From Veillonella denticariosi JCM 15641 (GTDB lineage: Bacteria > Bacillota > Negativicutes > Veillonellales > Veillonellaceae): a DNA stretch of 64,000 nt. The notes below the pieces were generated by a model. The model worked only from the letters and a program-made list of their open reading frames with translations. It did not search any database and was not told where the DNA came from. Below, in pieces: positions 43,189 through 52,230 of this stretch (within the stretch, counting starts at the first letter, position 1; the number at the start of each line of letters is the position of its first letter). Location: contig NZ_PPDB01000007.1 of NCBI RefSeq assembly GCF_002959855.1, positions 62,001-126,000 on the forward strand, written 5' to 3'. The translations under genes and the position numbers were made by a program.

Positions 43189-44145
43189 GTGAAGCTCCCT
43201 GAACTTCGCATTGGGAATCTAGTGGCCAAAGTACCTATTATTCAAGGTGGTATGGCGATTAGATTGTCTACAGCTCGCTTGGCAGCAGCCGTTGCAAATG
43301 AAGGCGGTATAGGTCTTATTGCGGCATCCGGTTTGCCTTTTGATGAATTAAGATATGAAATACAATTAGCTAGAAAATTATCACCTACGGGTATTATTGG
43401 TATAAATGCGATGGTAGCGGCCACACAATTTGCCGGCCTTGTTAAGACTGCCATCGAAGAGGGCATAGATCTTGTAGTAGCAGGTGCTGGTTTTTCAAGA
43501 GATATGTTCGCTATGGGTAAAGAATCCGGTACGCCTATCGTACCGATCGTTTCATCCGCAAAGTTAGCACGCATTTCCGAAGGATTGGGTGCCTCTGCCG
43601 TTATCGTTGAAGGTAGCGAGGCGGGTGGCCATCTGGGTACAAATCGTTCAGCTCGGGATATCGTTCCTGAGGTTGTAGCAGCCGTAAAAAAAATACCGGT
43701 GATTGCTGCCGGTGGTGTTTTAGATGGTCGCGACATTGTGGATATGTTAAAGCTCGGTGCCAGTGGTGTTCAGATGGGCAGTCGTTTTGCTGCTTCTGAT
43801 GAATGTAACGCATCCGATGAATTGAAAAAAATGTATGTGCGGGCTACAAAACCTGAGGATATTGTATTAATTCAAAGTCCCGTAGGTTTACCCGGACAAG
43901 CCATTAAAAATAAGTTTGCCGAATCCGTATTGGACGGCACAGTAGCACCACCGACGGTGTGTGATAACTGTTTGAAGCATTGCTCACATAAATTCTGCAT
44001 TATTCGTGCACTTTCACGAGCACAACAGGGCGATGTGGAAACGGGATTGGTATTCTCTGGCAATAATATGAGAAAAGTTGACAAGATTATGCCAGTTAAA
44101 GATATCTTTGCTCAATTGAAACAGCAGGTAGCAGAGATTGATTAA
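43189..44145 (+). CDS. Nitronate monooxygenase-like flavoprotein with a Cys cluster
   Basis: 318 residues from the GTG at 43189, with AGGAGG 8 bases upstream; an in-frame TTG at 43183 is too close to that site. FMN blocks IIQGGMAIRLS, VVAGAGFSRDMF, EGSEAGGHLG, IAAGGVLDGRD and GVQMGSRF place it with FabK/NMO. The C-terminal region has CDNCLKHCSHKFC (CX2CX3CX4C), a possible iron-sulfur or zinc site not present in the other two family members here. It lies between acpP and fabF, so it may act on acyl-ACP or on redox control of the pathway. The reaction is unknown. Confidence 0.82.
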   Translation: MKLPELRIGNLVAKVPIIQGGMAIRLSTARLAAAVANEGGIGLIAASGLPFDELRYEIQLARKLSPTGIIGINAMVAATQFAGLVKTAIEEGIDLVVAGAGFSRDMFAMGKESGTPIVPIVSSAKLARISEGLGASAVIVEGSEAGGHLGTNRSARDIVPEVVAAVKKIPVIAAGGVLDGRDIVDMLKLGASGVQMGSRFAASDECNASDELKKMYVRATKPEDIVLIQSPVGLPGQAIKNKFAESVLDGTVAPPTVCDNCLKHCSHKFCIIRALSRAQQGDVETGLVFSGNNMRKVDKIMPVKDIFAQLKQQVAEID

Positions 44146-44181
44146 TTTAAAAGGGCTGTATGTCTATAAGAGGTGGAATAA

Positions 44182-45426
44182 TTGGAAAAACGTGTAGTAA
44201 TTACTGGCTTAGGAGCAGTGACTCCTGTAGGTATCGGTAAAGAAAACTTTTACAATGCGTTATTAGCAGGTCAATCTGGTATTGGGCCGATTACACGCTT
44301 TGATGCATCTGACTATGCAACACGCATTGCGGGTGAAGTAAAAGACTTTGACATTACAAACTATGGAGTAGATAAGAAAGAAGCTCGTCGCATGGACCGT
44401 TCCGTAGAATTGGCTATCGGTGCAGCAGTTCTTGCTTGTGAAGACTCCAAACTCGACTTGGATAAAGAAGATTTGGATCGTTGCGGTACTGTTGTTGGTA
44501 CCGGTATCGGCGGTATCGACTCTATCCATGAAGTATACGAAACACTATTCGATAAAGGTCCTGGTCGTGTGAGCCCATTTGCGGTGCCTATGATGATTGC
44601 TAATATGACATCTGCACGCGTATCTATCCGCTTAGGTCTTAAAGGCCCTGTTATTACAGATGTAACAGCTTGTACTTCCGGTACTAATGCAATCGGCGAT
44701 GCTTTCCGTATCATTCAGCGTGGTGATGCTGATATCATGTTTGCAGGCGGTACAGAGGCCGCCGTATCTCCAGCTGCTGTGGCCGGTTTTGCAGCTATGA
44801 AAGCTATGTCCACACGCAATGATGAACCTACAAAAGCATCTCGTCCATTCGATAAAGACCGCGACGGCTTCGTTATGGGCGAAGGTTCCGGTATCGTTGT
44901 CCTTGAAGAATTAGAACATGCAAAAGCTCGTGGTGCTCATATCTATGCTGAAGTTGTAGGTTACGGTACAAACGGTGATGCCTATCATATTACAGCACCG
45001 GCTCCTGGTGGTGTACAGGCTCGTAAATGTATGGAATTGGCTATTAAAGATGCAGGTATTGATCCGAATGAGGTTAACTACATCAATGCGCATGGTACAT
45101 CCACAGGTCTTAATGACAAAAATGAGACATTAGCTATTAAGGAATTATTCGGTGACCATGCGAAGAATATCGCTGTCAATTCTACAAAATCCATGACGGG
45201 ACACTTGTTGGGGGCTGCCGGAGCTATTGAAACTATCGTTGTTGCAATGGCTATTGAAACCGGTAAGGTTCACCCTACAATTAACTGCGATAATCCTGAT
45301 GAAGGTTTGGATTTGGATTACGTTCGTGAAGGCGCGCGTGATTTACAAGTTAAATGTGCTCTTTCCAACTCTTTCGGCTTCGGTGGTCATAACGGTACAA
45401 TTTGTGTGCGCCGTTATGAAGCTTAA
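44182..45426 (+). CDS. fabF: Beta-ketoacyl-ACP synthase II
   Basis: 414 residues, started by TTG at 44182 with AGAGGTGG upstream. Condensing-enzyme triad: Cys in VTACTSGTNAIG, His in NAHGTSTGLND, His in KSMTGHLLGAAG. It elongates acyl-ACP with malonyl-ACP. The stop overlaps the rnc start by one base (TAATG). FabF closes the cycle of fab genes; a FabZ/A dehydratase and accABCD were not seen in the window. Confidence 0.95.
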   Translation: MEKRVVITGLGAVTPVGIGKENFYNALLAGQSGIGPITRFDASDYATRIAGEVKDFDITNYGVDKKEARRMDRSVELAIGAAVLACEDSKLDLDKEDLDRCGTVVGTGIGGIDSIHEVYETLFDKGPGRVSPFAVPMMIANMTSARVSIRLGLKGPVITDVTACTSGTNAIGDAFRIIQRGDADIMFAGGTEAAVSPAAVAGFAAMKAMSTRNDEPTKASRPFDKDRDGFVMGEGSGIVVLEELEHAKARGAHIYAEVVGYGTNGDAYHITAPAPGGVQARKCMELAIKDAGIDPNEVNYINAHGTSTGLNDKNETLAIKELFGDHAKNIAVNSTKSMTGHLLGAAGAIETIVVAMAIETGKVHPTINCDNPDEGLDLDYVREGARDLQVKCALSNSFGFGGHNGTICVRRYEA

Positions 45427-46163
45427 TGGGGGCAGTTGAAGCGCATAAGAGTAAGATGACACAAGCTCGTGAAGAATCTCTTCAGGGGCTTGTTAGTCGT
45501 TTAGACATACCTGTTTCAGATATATCCATTATAGATTGTGCATTTACACATACCTCTTATGCGAACGAACATAAATCAAAGCATATTCATCACAATCAGC
45601 GCTTGGAATTTCTCGGTGATGCCGTATTGGATCTTATCATCGGTGAATATTTGTTCAGAACCTATCCGGATATGGCGGAAGGTAGCTTGACCAAAATCAA
45701 GGCGGCTACGGTTTGTGAAGACTCTTTGGCTTCCGTGAGTCGCACATTGGATTTAGGTAAATATTTATTGCTTGGACATGGGGAATATGCTTCCGGCGGT
45801 AATGATCGAAACTCTATCTTAGCTGATACATTTGAGTCTCTTATCGGAGCCATTTATATTTCTACAGATTACCAAACGGCTATGGCTTTTGTGTTGAAGC
45901 ATTTGACCGCTTATATAGATCAAGCCTTGGAAGGTAAGCGGGGCAAAGATTATAAGACATTATTGCAAGAGTATGTACAGCGAGATGGGGATAAACATAT
46001 CGTATATCGTCTACTCAGTGAAAGTGGACCCGATCATGCCAAAACCTTTCATATGGAGGTTCAGATCGATGGTGTTACCTATGAGGCCGGCTCAGGTAAA
46101 AGTAAAAAAATTGCAGAACAGCATGCCGCTCAATTGACCCTGGAACGGTTGATGAATAAATAA
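45426..46163 (+). CDS. rnc: Ribonuclease III
   Basis: 245 residues. The RNase III signature NQRLEFLGDAVLDL near residue 60 and acidic metal ligands near FESLIGAIY are clear; a double-stranded RNA-binding domain follows (about 170-240, ending GSGKSKKIAEQHAAQLTLERL). It processes rRNA and structured mRNA. ATG overlaps the fabF stop. A compact terminator follows at once. Confidence 0.96.
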   Translation: MGAVEAHKSKMTQAREESLQGLVSRLDIPVSDISIIDCAFTHTSYANEHKSKHIHHNQRLEFLGDAVLDLIIGEYLFRTYPDMAEGSLTKIKAATVCEDSLASVSRTLDLGKYLLLGHGEYASGGNDRNSILADTFESLIGAIYISTDYQTAMAFVLKHLTAYIDQALEGKRGKDYKTLLQEYVQRDGDKHIVYRLLSESGPDHAKTFHMEVQIDGVTYEAGSGKSKKIAEQHAAQLTLERLMNK

Positions 46164-46184
46164 AAGCGCCGTATGGCGCTTTTT
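46162..46184 (+). terminator. Terminator after rnc
   Basis: A 9-bp stem (46162-46170 with 46175-46183), a GTAT loop and T's. It ends the long fab operon and overlaps the rnc stop. Confidence 0.85.
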
Positions 46185-46196
46185 CTGTATTAAAAT

Positions 46197-46241
46197 AGAG
46201 ATACCTGGATTACTATAAAAAGAGATATTTAGATTACTATA
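46197..46241 (+). repeat. Direct repeat, two 21-base copies
   Basis: Units at 46197-46217 and 46221-46241 are identical at 18 of 21 positions, with a 24-base period (both begin AGAGATA and end GATTACTATA). Confidence 0.8.
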
Positions 46242-46250
46242 TTAGATTTT

Positions 46251-46280
46251 ATAAATCAGGAAGGAATAAATCAGAAAGGA
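46251..46280 (+). repeat. Tandem 15-base repeat that doubles a ribosome site
   Basis: ATAAATCAGGAAGGA followed directly by ATAAATCAGAAAGGA, 14 of 15 identical. The second copy supplies the AAAGGAGG of the next gene. Confidence 0.85.
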
Positions 46281-46287
46281 GGTGCCT

Positions 46288-47322
46288 ATGAAACCGTACG
46301 GTATGATTCCTTTTTTTATACCTCATGTAGGATGTCCCTATATATGTACATTCTGTAATCAGTCACGCATTACGGGACAATCGGGAATCAGTCATCTTAC
46401 AGCGGACTATATCAGAAAAACAATAGAGGATTACGTAGGCGATAAACGCCGCGACAAGTTCTGGGAGGTCGCATTTTACGGCGGCTCCTTCACAGCTGTT
46501 CCCGAAAAAATGCAGAAACAGTTGCTGAATCCGGCTTATGAGGCATTACGAGAGGGCTTGATCGATGGGATACGCTGCTCTACAAGGCCTGATGCGGTAG
46601 GGACAGAATCCATTGCTTTATTGCAGTCTTATGGTGTACGGACCGTAGAGATTGGCGTTCAGTCCATGAATGAAAAGATTTTAACAGATGCTAAGCGTGG
46701 ACATACGGCGGAAGAAGTAATCAGTGCAGTACAACGTCTGAAACGATACGATATGATCGTCGGTATACAGCTATTGCCGGGTCTCAAAGGAGAAACGTGG
46801 GGGACTTTGTTGGAAACCGCCGTCAAGGTAGTGCAGTTACAACCGGATTTTGTACGGATTTATCCCGTACTGGTCATTGATAATACGGAATTGGCAGATC
46901 AATATCGCGCAGGTGACTATACGCCTCTCAGCACGGAACAGGCCATAGAATACTGTGCATTTCTCAAGGAATGGTTTGAGCGTCATCATATCGATGTCAT
47001 TCGTACCGGATTGCAGAGTACTGATGAACTTGATTCCGGTGAAAGTTTAGTGGCCGGACCGTATGAGCCCGCTATGGGTGAACTGGTGGTGAATGAACAA
47101 TTCAAGCAACGTATAGAGCACTGTATTGATGAACATATGCTGCCGATTCTGACAGTTCGAATTACATACCCTCGCCGCTTGACATCTAAGGTGCGAGGCC
47201 TTAACAATCGAAACGTTAAATACTTTCAGAATCAGTATCCGCGGTATGCATTTGAATGGTGTGAAGATAGCACGAGAAATACAGTGTGTTGCTGTATTGA
47301 TGGCCTACAATATATGTTATAA
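46288..47322 (+). CDS. Radical SAM protein, Elp3/oxygen-independent type
   Basis: 344 residues from the ATG at 46288 (AAAGGAGGTGCCT upstream); the GTG at 46282 is less likely. The cluster motif CPYICTFCNQ (CX3CX2C) is near residue 18, followed by FYGGSFTA and a radical SAM barrel containing STRPDAVG and VEIGVQSMNEK, as in Elp3/HemN-like proteins. The family in clostridia lies next to rnc and smc, as here. The substrate is unknown; a tRNA or nucleotide modification is a reasonable guess. No acetyltransferase domain of Elp3 is present. Confidence 0.88.
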   Translation: MKPYGMIPFFIPHVGCPYICTFCNQSRITGQSGISHLTADYIRKTIEDYVGDKRRDKFWEVAFYGGSFTAVPEKMQKQLLNPAYEALREGLIDGIRCSTRPDAVGTESIALLQSYGVRTVEIGVQSMNEKILTDAKRGHTAEEVISAVQRLKRYDMIVGIQLLPGLKGETWGTLLETAVKVVQLQPDFVRIYPVLVIDNTELADQYRAGDYTPLSTEQAIEYCAFLKEWFERHHIDVIRTGLQSTDELDSGESLVAGPYEPAMGELVVNEQFKQRIEHCIDEHMLPILTVRITYPRRLTSKVRGLNNRNVKYFQNQYPRYAFEWCEDSTRNTVCCCIDGLQYML

Positions 47323-47367
47323 TTAAAAGTATGATTATTCGGGATTGTTAGCAGAAAGGAGGCAGTC

Positions 47368-50300
47368 ATGCAATTACTTCGGTTGGAATTAAAGGGCTTT
47401 AAATCGTTTGCGGATAAAACGATTGTAAAATTCTCACCAGGAATGACTGCCGTTATTGGTCCTAACGGAAGTGGTAAAAGTAATATTACGGATGCTATGA
47501 AATGGGTATTGGGAGAATCCAATGTCCGTAATTTGCGCGGTCAAAAAGCGGAGGATATCATTTTCTCCGGTACGGAAAAACGTAAACCGATGAGTTCCGC
47601 TGAGGTTACGCTCGTTTTTGATAACAGTGATCATCAGCTCGATCTCGACATGGCCGAGGTGGCGATTACACGCCGTATTTATCGTACCGGTGAAAGCGAG
47701 TTTCTCATCAATAAACGATCTTGTCGTTTAAAGGATATCCATCTTTTATTAGCTGATACGGGCCTCGGAAAGGATTCGATGGCCATCATCGGTCAAAATC
47801 GTATCGATGCGATTCTGAACAGTAAGCCGGAAGAGCGTCGTATTATTTTTGAAGATGTGGCCGGGATTTCCCGTTTTAAAATCAATAAGGAAGATGCACT
47901 TCGCCGTATTGCAAGCACAGATCGTAATATGGAACGTGTGCGCGATGTGATGGCGACAATCGAGGAGCAGATGGATCCATTGGCGGAGAAGGCCGAAAAG
48001 ACTAAAACGTATATGGCTCTCAGCCGTACAAAACGAGATTATGATGGCGCTTTGGGCTTTCATAATTATAAAACTTCGGATCGTCTGCTCACGAGATTTG
48101 AAAATGATAATATATCCTTTAAGGACGAGGAGATTGAACTACAAACGGAGCTGGCTAAATTAGAAGCACGCCGTCATATGTTACAGTCTTCATCCTCAAA
48201 GGAGCAGGAACAGTTAAAACTGTGGGAAGCTCAGTACACGGAAAAGCAACGTGATGAAGAACGCTTGTCCGGACAGTTGCGTCTTCTGGAGGAACAGTTA
48301 AAGACGGCGCATCGCGAGTTGGACGAAACGACTATGCGTATTAATGAATTGGAAGCAACGCAAAAGGGCGAGGAGCAGCAATTACGCATTTTAGATCAAC
48401 TTTTACAAGATGAAGGAGATCAACTGTCTGAAAAGGAAGAACAGTTAGAGAAATTGGAAGCCGCCTATAATTCTGCTGTTGAAGCTGTATCTACAGAACA
48501 GGAGAGGTTTCAATCCTTGCAGTCTGATCGTGATACCTTTGAGAAACGTCAGTTAGAAGTGGTCAGTGCGATTGAAACGGCTAAGGCCGGATTGCGCAGC
48601 CTGGAAGCTCGTAAGGCAGAATGTGTTGCTCAATGCAGCGTGCTGGAGACTGAAATCGGTCAGGTAGAAAAAGAACTCCATGTCGCTCGTGCTGAGTATG
48701 AACAATTAGGTCAGGCTTTCAAAACCTTATCGGCTCAACGTGAAGCGCTCATAGAGCGTGCGAAAAATGCATCTGTACAGATACGAGAAAGTCAAAAAGA
48801 ATTACAGAAGTTGCGCACGCAGGAGCAGCGCACGAAAGGCCGATTGGAACTGTTGGCTCAATGGGAAGAGCAGCATGAAGGTTATTTGGAAGGGACCAAG
48901 AATATTCTGAACGGAAAAGGTTCATGGCGAAGTCAAATAACAGGCACCGTCGGTGATCTTTTTACCGTAGAGGATAAGTTTATGACGGCTATCGAGACGG
49001 CTTTAGGCGGCAGCGTGAATCATGTGGTTACGACTACTGCGCGGGCTGCATCGGATGGGGTTAATTATTTAAAATCCATGCAAGGTGGTCGTGTTACCTT
49101 TTTGCCTATGGATTCCGTAAAAGGAAAGCCTTATGATACACCGGCTCTCACTGAATCCTGTGTACTGGGAACGGCTGTTGACTGTATTTCCTTTGACAAT
49201 CAATATGCTCATATCTTTCAATATTTACTGGGACGAACATTGGTGGTTACATCCATGGATGATGCCATTGGGTTGCAGAAAAAATACCGCCACCAGTTGC
49301 GTATCGTTACGTTAACCGGTGAACAGTTTCAACCGGGCGGCTCTTTAACGGGCGGGACTACAAAGCGGAAACGTGCATCCGTTATGAGCCGTAAGGACGA
49401 AGCAGCTACTTTAGAACGTGAATTAGAGCATATCAGAGAGCGGATCCGGAGTTTGACATCGAATTTAGAGCGTCTTGAGTCCTCCGTCGAAGAGACGGAA
49501 AAGGAACGAATCGGTCTTGATGAACGGTACCAACATACGAATTTACTTTATGTGGCGGGAGAAACAAAGGTTCAGAATATACAGAATCAAGCGGACCGTA
49601 AGCGACGTGTCCTTAATGCCGAACAAGAGCGGTTGGTACAAATCGATATCGATTTGGCTACGACGCAAGCAAATTTGAAACAACAGGAACAGACCTTGAA
49701 AAGCCTGCAGGCATCTCACGGTGTAGATGGCAATCGAGGTGCCTTAATGGATCGATTAACGAGTTTGCAAAAGGTGCAGCAGGAAGCCTATGAAGCTTTC
49801 ACGGAAGTACGACTTACATGTGATACACTGAGACAGAACATTAAGGAGCGACAAAGCCAGCGCGAACAACGGACTCAGTCTATTGAAAGTATCGCTGCCC
49901 GATTGGTACCGTTAAAGGAATTACTGGCGAGCACGCTTATTCGCTGTGAAGAGGAGTTGCCGAAGACTCAAGAGTTGATACAGTCGGAATTGCAGGTTGT
50001 TACCGAAGAGGTAGAGCGTTTGCGTATATTGCGCGATGAAGCGTATGATAAAACCTCTACAGGTCGAGAGGAATTGGAATCTATCTTAAGTGAACAGGAT
50101 CGATTGAATCAACGGTACAAAGTTGTTCAGTCCCGTCTTGTCGATATGGAAGGTAAAATTACTCGTCATCGCATGGATTGTGAGCGATATGTAGAGGAAC
50201 TGCAAGAGTTAGGTTTCACTTTGGAAGATGCCCAAGGTATCCGATTGGAAGGCTCCGTGGCGGACTGGAAGGATGAACAGGCTCGTTTGATGGCGGAAAT

Positions 50301-50922
50301 CGCCGAATTGGGCCCTGTGAATCCGAATGCGGTTGAAGAGTATGAAGAAACAAAGACTCGATACGACTTTTTAACGAATCAGCTGTCTGATCTGGAGACG
50401 GCGAAGGCTCAGTTGCAAGCTGTTATCGCTGAAATGGATAAAGCCATGAGTACACAGCTGTATGATGTATTGGATGTGGTCGGCAAGGGATTTCAGGATG
50501 TATTCAGTCAATTATTCGGTGGCGGGACGGCTCAAATCGTATTAACCGATCCGGAAAATATCTTGACGGGCGGCATTGATTTTTATATACAACCGCCTGG
50601 GAAGAAGCGTCAGCAATTGACGTTGTTATCGGGTGGTGAACGTGCTCTTACCGTTATTGCATTATTGTTCTCATTCCTCAACTATCGTCCGGCACCGTTC
50701 TGTGTGCTTGACGAAGTTGATGCCGCATTGGATGAAGCAAATGTAGATCGATTCAGTTCGTATCTGAATCGTATAAATAAAGAAACGCAGTTTATAGTCG
50801 TGACTCATCGCAAGAAAACCATGGAAGCCGCTGAAGTATTACAGGGCGTGACCATGGTGGAACGCGGGGTATCGCGATTATTGACGGTTTCATTTGAAGA
50901 TGTGAAGGAGGATTTAGCATAA
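47368..50922 (+). CDS. smc: Chromosome condensation ATPase Smc
   Basis: 1184 residues. Walker A GPNGSGKSNITDAM near residue 32, two long coiled coils, a hinge at about 524-677 containing GGRVTFLP, and the C-terminal LSGGERALTVIAL with CVLDEVDAALDEANV. It forms the condensin core with ScpA and ScpB. ATG has GAAAGGAGG upstream. ftsY begins on the last base of the stop codon. Confidence 0.97.
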   Translation: MQLLRLELKGFKSFADKTIVKFSPGMTAVIGPNGSGKSNITDAMKWVLGESNVRNLRGQKAEDIIFSGTEKRKPMSSAEVTLVFDNSDHQLDLDMAEVAITRRIYRTGESEFLINKRSCRLKDIHLLLADTGLGKDSMAIIGQNRIDAILNSKPEERRIIFEDVAGISRFKINKEDALRRIASTDRNMERVRDVMATIEEQMDPLAEKAEKTKTYMALSRTKRDYDGALGFHNYKTSDRLLTRFENDNISFKDEEIELQTELAKLEARRHMLQSSSSKEQEQLKLWEAQYTEKQRDEERLSGQLRLLEEQLKTAHRELDETTMRINELEATQKGEEQQLRILDQLLQDEGDQLSEKEEQLEKLEAAYNSAVEAVSTEQERFQSLQSDRDTFEKRQLEVVSAIETAKAGLRSLEARKAECVAQCSVLETEIGQVEKELHVARAEYEQLGQAFKTLSAQREALIERAKNASVQIRESQKELQKLRTQEQRTKGRLELLAQWEEQHEGYLEGTKNILNGKGSWRSQITGTVGDLFTVEDKFMTAIETALGGSVNHVVTTTARAASDGVNYLKSMQGGRVTFLPMDSVKGKPYDTPALTESCVLGTAVDCISFDNQYAHIFQYLLGRTLVVTSMDDAIGLQKKYRHQLRIVTLTGEQFQPGGSLTGGTTKRKRASVMSRKDEAATLERELEHIRERIRSLTSNLERLESSVEETEKERIGLDERYQHTNLLYVAGETKVQNIQNQADRKRRVLNAEQERLVQIDIDLATTQANLKQQEQTLKSLQASHGVDGNRGALMDRLTSLQKVQQEAYEAFTEVRLTCDTLRQNIKERQSQREQRTQSIESIAARLVPLKELLASTLIRCEEELPKTQELIQSELQVVTEEVERLRILRDEAYDKTSTGREELESILSEQDRLNQRYKVVQSRLVDMEGKITRHRMDCERYVEELQELGFTLEDAQGIRLEGSVADWKDEQARLMAEIAELGPVNPNAVEEYEETKTRYDFLTNQLSDLETAKAQLQAVIAEMDKAMSTQLYDVLDVVGKGFQDVFSQLFGGGTAQIVLTDPENILTGGIDFYIQPPGKKRQQLTLLSGGERALTVIALLFSFLNYRPAPFCVLDEVDAALDEANVDRFSSYLNRINKETQFIVVTHRKKTMEAAEVLQGVTMVERGVSRLLTVSFEDVKEDLA

Positions 50923-51857
50923 TGGCATTTGGATTCTTTGATAAAATTAAGGACGGCTTGGAGAAAACTCGTAAGTCCTTTGTCAAAAATGTTGAAAGCA
51001 TTATCATCGGTTATGCTCAAATCGATGATGACTTTCTTGATGATTTAGAGGCGGTTATGCTTACGGGTGATCTCGGTCCGAAAACGACGGAATACCTGAT
51101 GAAAGAAATCCGTCGCGGCGTAACGGAAGGCATCATCAACAATACGGGTGATGTTATGCCTTTTATGGAGGACCGTATCACGGAAATGCTCGTCGATCAG
51201 GAGGATGAAATTACATTACATCATCCGGAGGTGATCCTCGTCGTAGGTGTTAATGGCGTCGGGAAGACGACGACCATCGCAAAATTGGCAAACTACTATA
51301 CGAAGGAAGGCAAAAAGGTCATCATCGCGGCGGGGGATACGTTCAGAGCCGCTGCGGCAGATCAACTGTCTATTTGGGCGGATCGCGTAGGTGTACCAAT
51401 TGTCAAGCATAAGGAAGGGGCCGATCCTGCAGCTGTTGTATATGATGCAATGGAGGCGGCAAAGGCCCGGAATGCGGACCTTGTCATCGTCGATACGGCG
51501 GGGCGTTTGCATACGAAGATCAACCTTATGGAAGAACTTAAAAAGATGGGACGCGTAGCTAATAATCATGTGGAAGGGGCTCCGCATCAGACGTTGCTTG
51601 TCCTTGACGGTACGACAGGTCAAAATGCTGTCAGTCAGGCAAAATTATTCGGACAAGCAGTTCCTGTGAACGGTATCGTCGTAACAAAACTTGACGGTAC
51701 AGCCAAAGGCGGTGTCGTTATTTCCATTAAAGAAGAGTTGGGTGTACCGGTTCGTTGGATTGGCGTTGGTGAAGGCATGGATGATTTACGTCCGTTTAAT
51801 GCGAAGGAATTCGCTAATGCATTATTTAATAAAGGAATGATTCAAGGTGACAAATAA
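50922..51857 (+). CDS. ftsY: Signal recognition particle receptor FtsY
   Basis: 311 residues. NG domain: GVNGVGKTTTIAKLA (P loop), AGDTFRAAAADQL, VDTAGRLHTK and TKLDGTAKGG. The acidic A domain is short, as in many Firmicutes. It receives SRP-ribosome complexes at the membrane. The start overlaps the smc stop by one base and the end overlaps the next gene by 11. Confidence 0.96.
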   Translation: MAFGFFDKIKDGLEKTRKSFVKNVESIIIGYAQIDDDFLDDLEAVMLTGDLGPKTTEYLMKEIRRGVTEGIINNTGDVMPFMEDRITEMLVDQEDEITLHHPEVILVVGVNGVGKTTTIAKLANYYTKEGKKVIIAAGDTFRAAAADQLSIWADRVGVPIVKHKEGADPAAVVYDAMEAAKARNADLVIVDTAGRLHTKINLMEELKKMGRVANNHVEGAPHQTLLVLDGTTGQNAVSQAKLFGQAVPVNGIVVTKLDGTAKGGVVISIKEELGVPVRWIGVGEGMDDLRPFNAKEFANALFNKGMIQGDK

Positions 51858-52230
51858 ATTTAACCGGGAATTCTTACTTGAATATGTAGAATCGGAAAAT
51901 AAGTCAAATGAATATAATGTAAGCTTGGATAATATGAACAAGATTGTCGATTTAATTGAATATTTCGGCATAGAGTTATATCGTCCTATTACGCGTTTAT
52001 TGTTATCAAATTGGAATGAAATTACGGAGCGTATCAATAATTATACGCCTGAAGAATGGAAGATGGCGGAGTCAATTCAGACATCGACACCTTCATTAGA
52101 TCGATTCTCCATTGCCATGCTCATCGAAGTATTGGAGGGAGAGGATACCTTAAGTCAAAGTGAGAATGCGGGGCGGCGCTTAAGTGACGAAGAATTACGC
52201 GCCATCCGTAAGCATCAGGATGAACAATAA
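51847..52230 (+). CDS. Small protein of unknown function between ftsY and uvrB
   Basis: 127 residues. Start GTG at 51847, with AAAGGA about 13 bases upstream, overlapping ftsY by 11 bases; its stop overlaps the uvrB start (TAATG). The protein is acidic, helical and without membrane segments or signal peptide. The stretch [24 protein letters not shown] and the C-terminal [18 protein letters not shown] are its clearest blocks. It is not YlxM, which is what usually follows ftsY. The tight overlaps on both sides argue that it is a real gene. I do not recognise a family. Confidence 0.8.
   Translation: MTNKFNREFLLEYVESENKSNEYNVSLDNMNKIVDLIEYFGIELYRPITRLLLSNWNEITERINNYTPEEWKMAESIQTSTPSLDRFSIAMLIEVLEGEDTLSQSENAGRRLSDEELRAIRKHQDEQ

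Noticed and set aside
43242..43736. Minus-strand 164-codon frame
   Set aside because: Antisense shadow of the nitronate monooxygenase-like gene.
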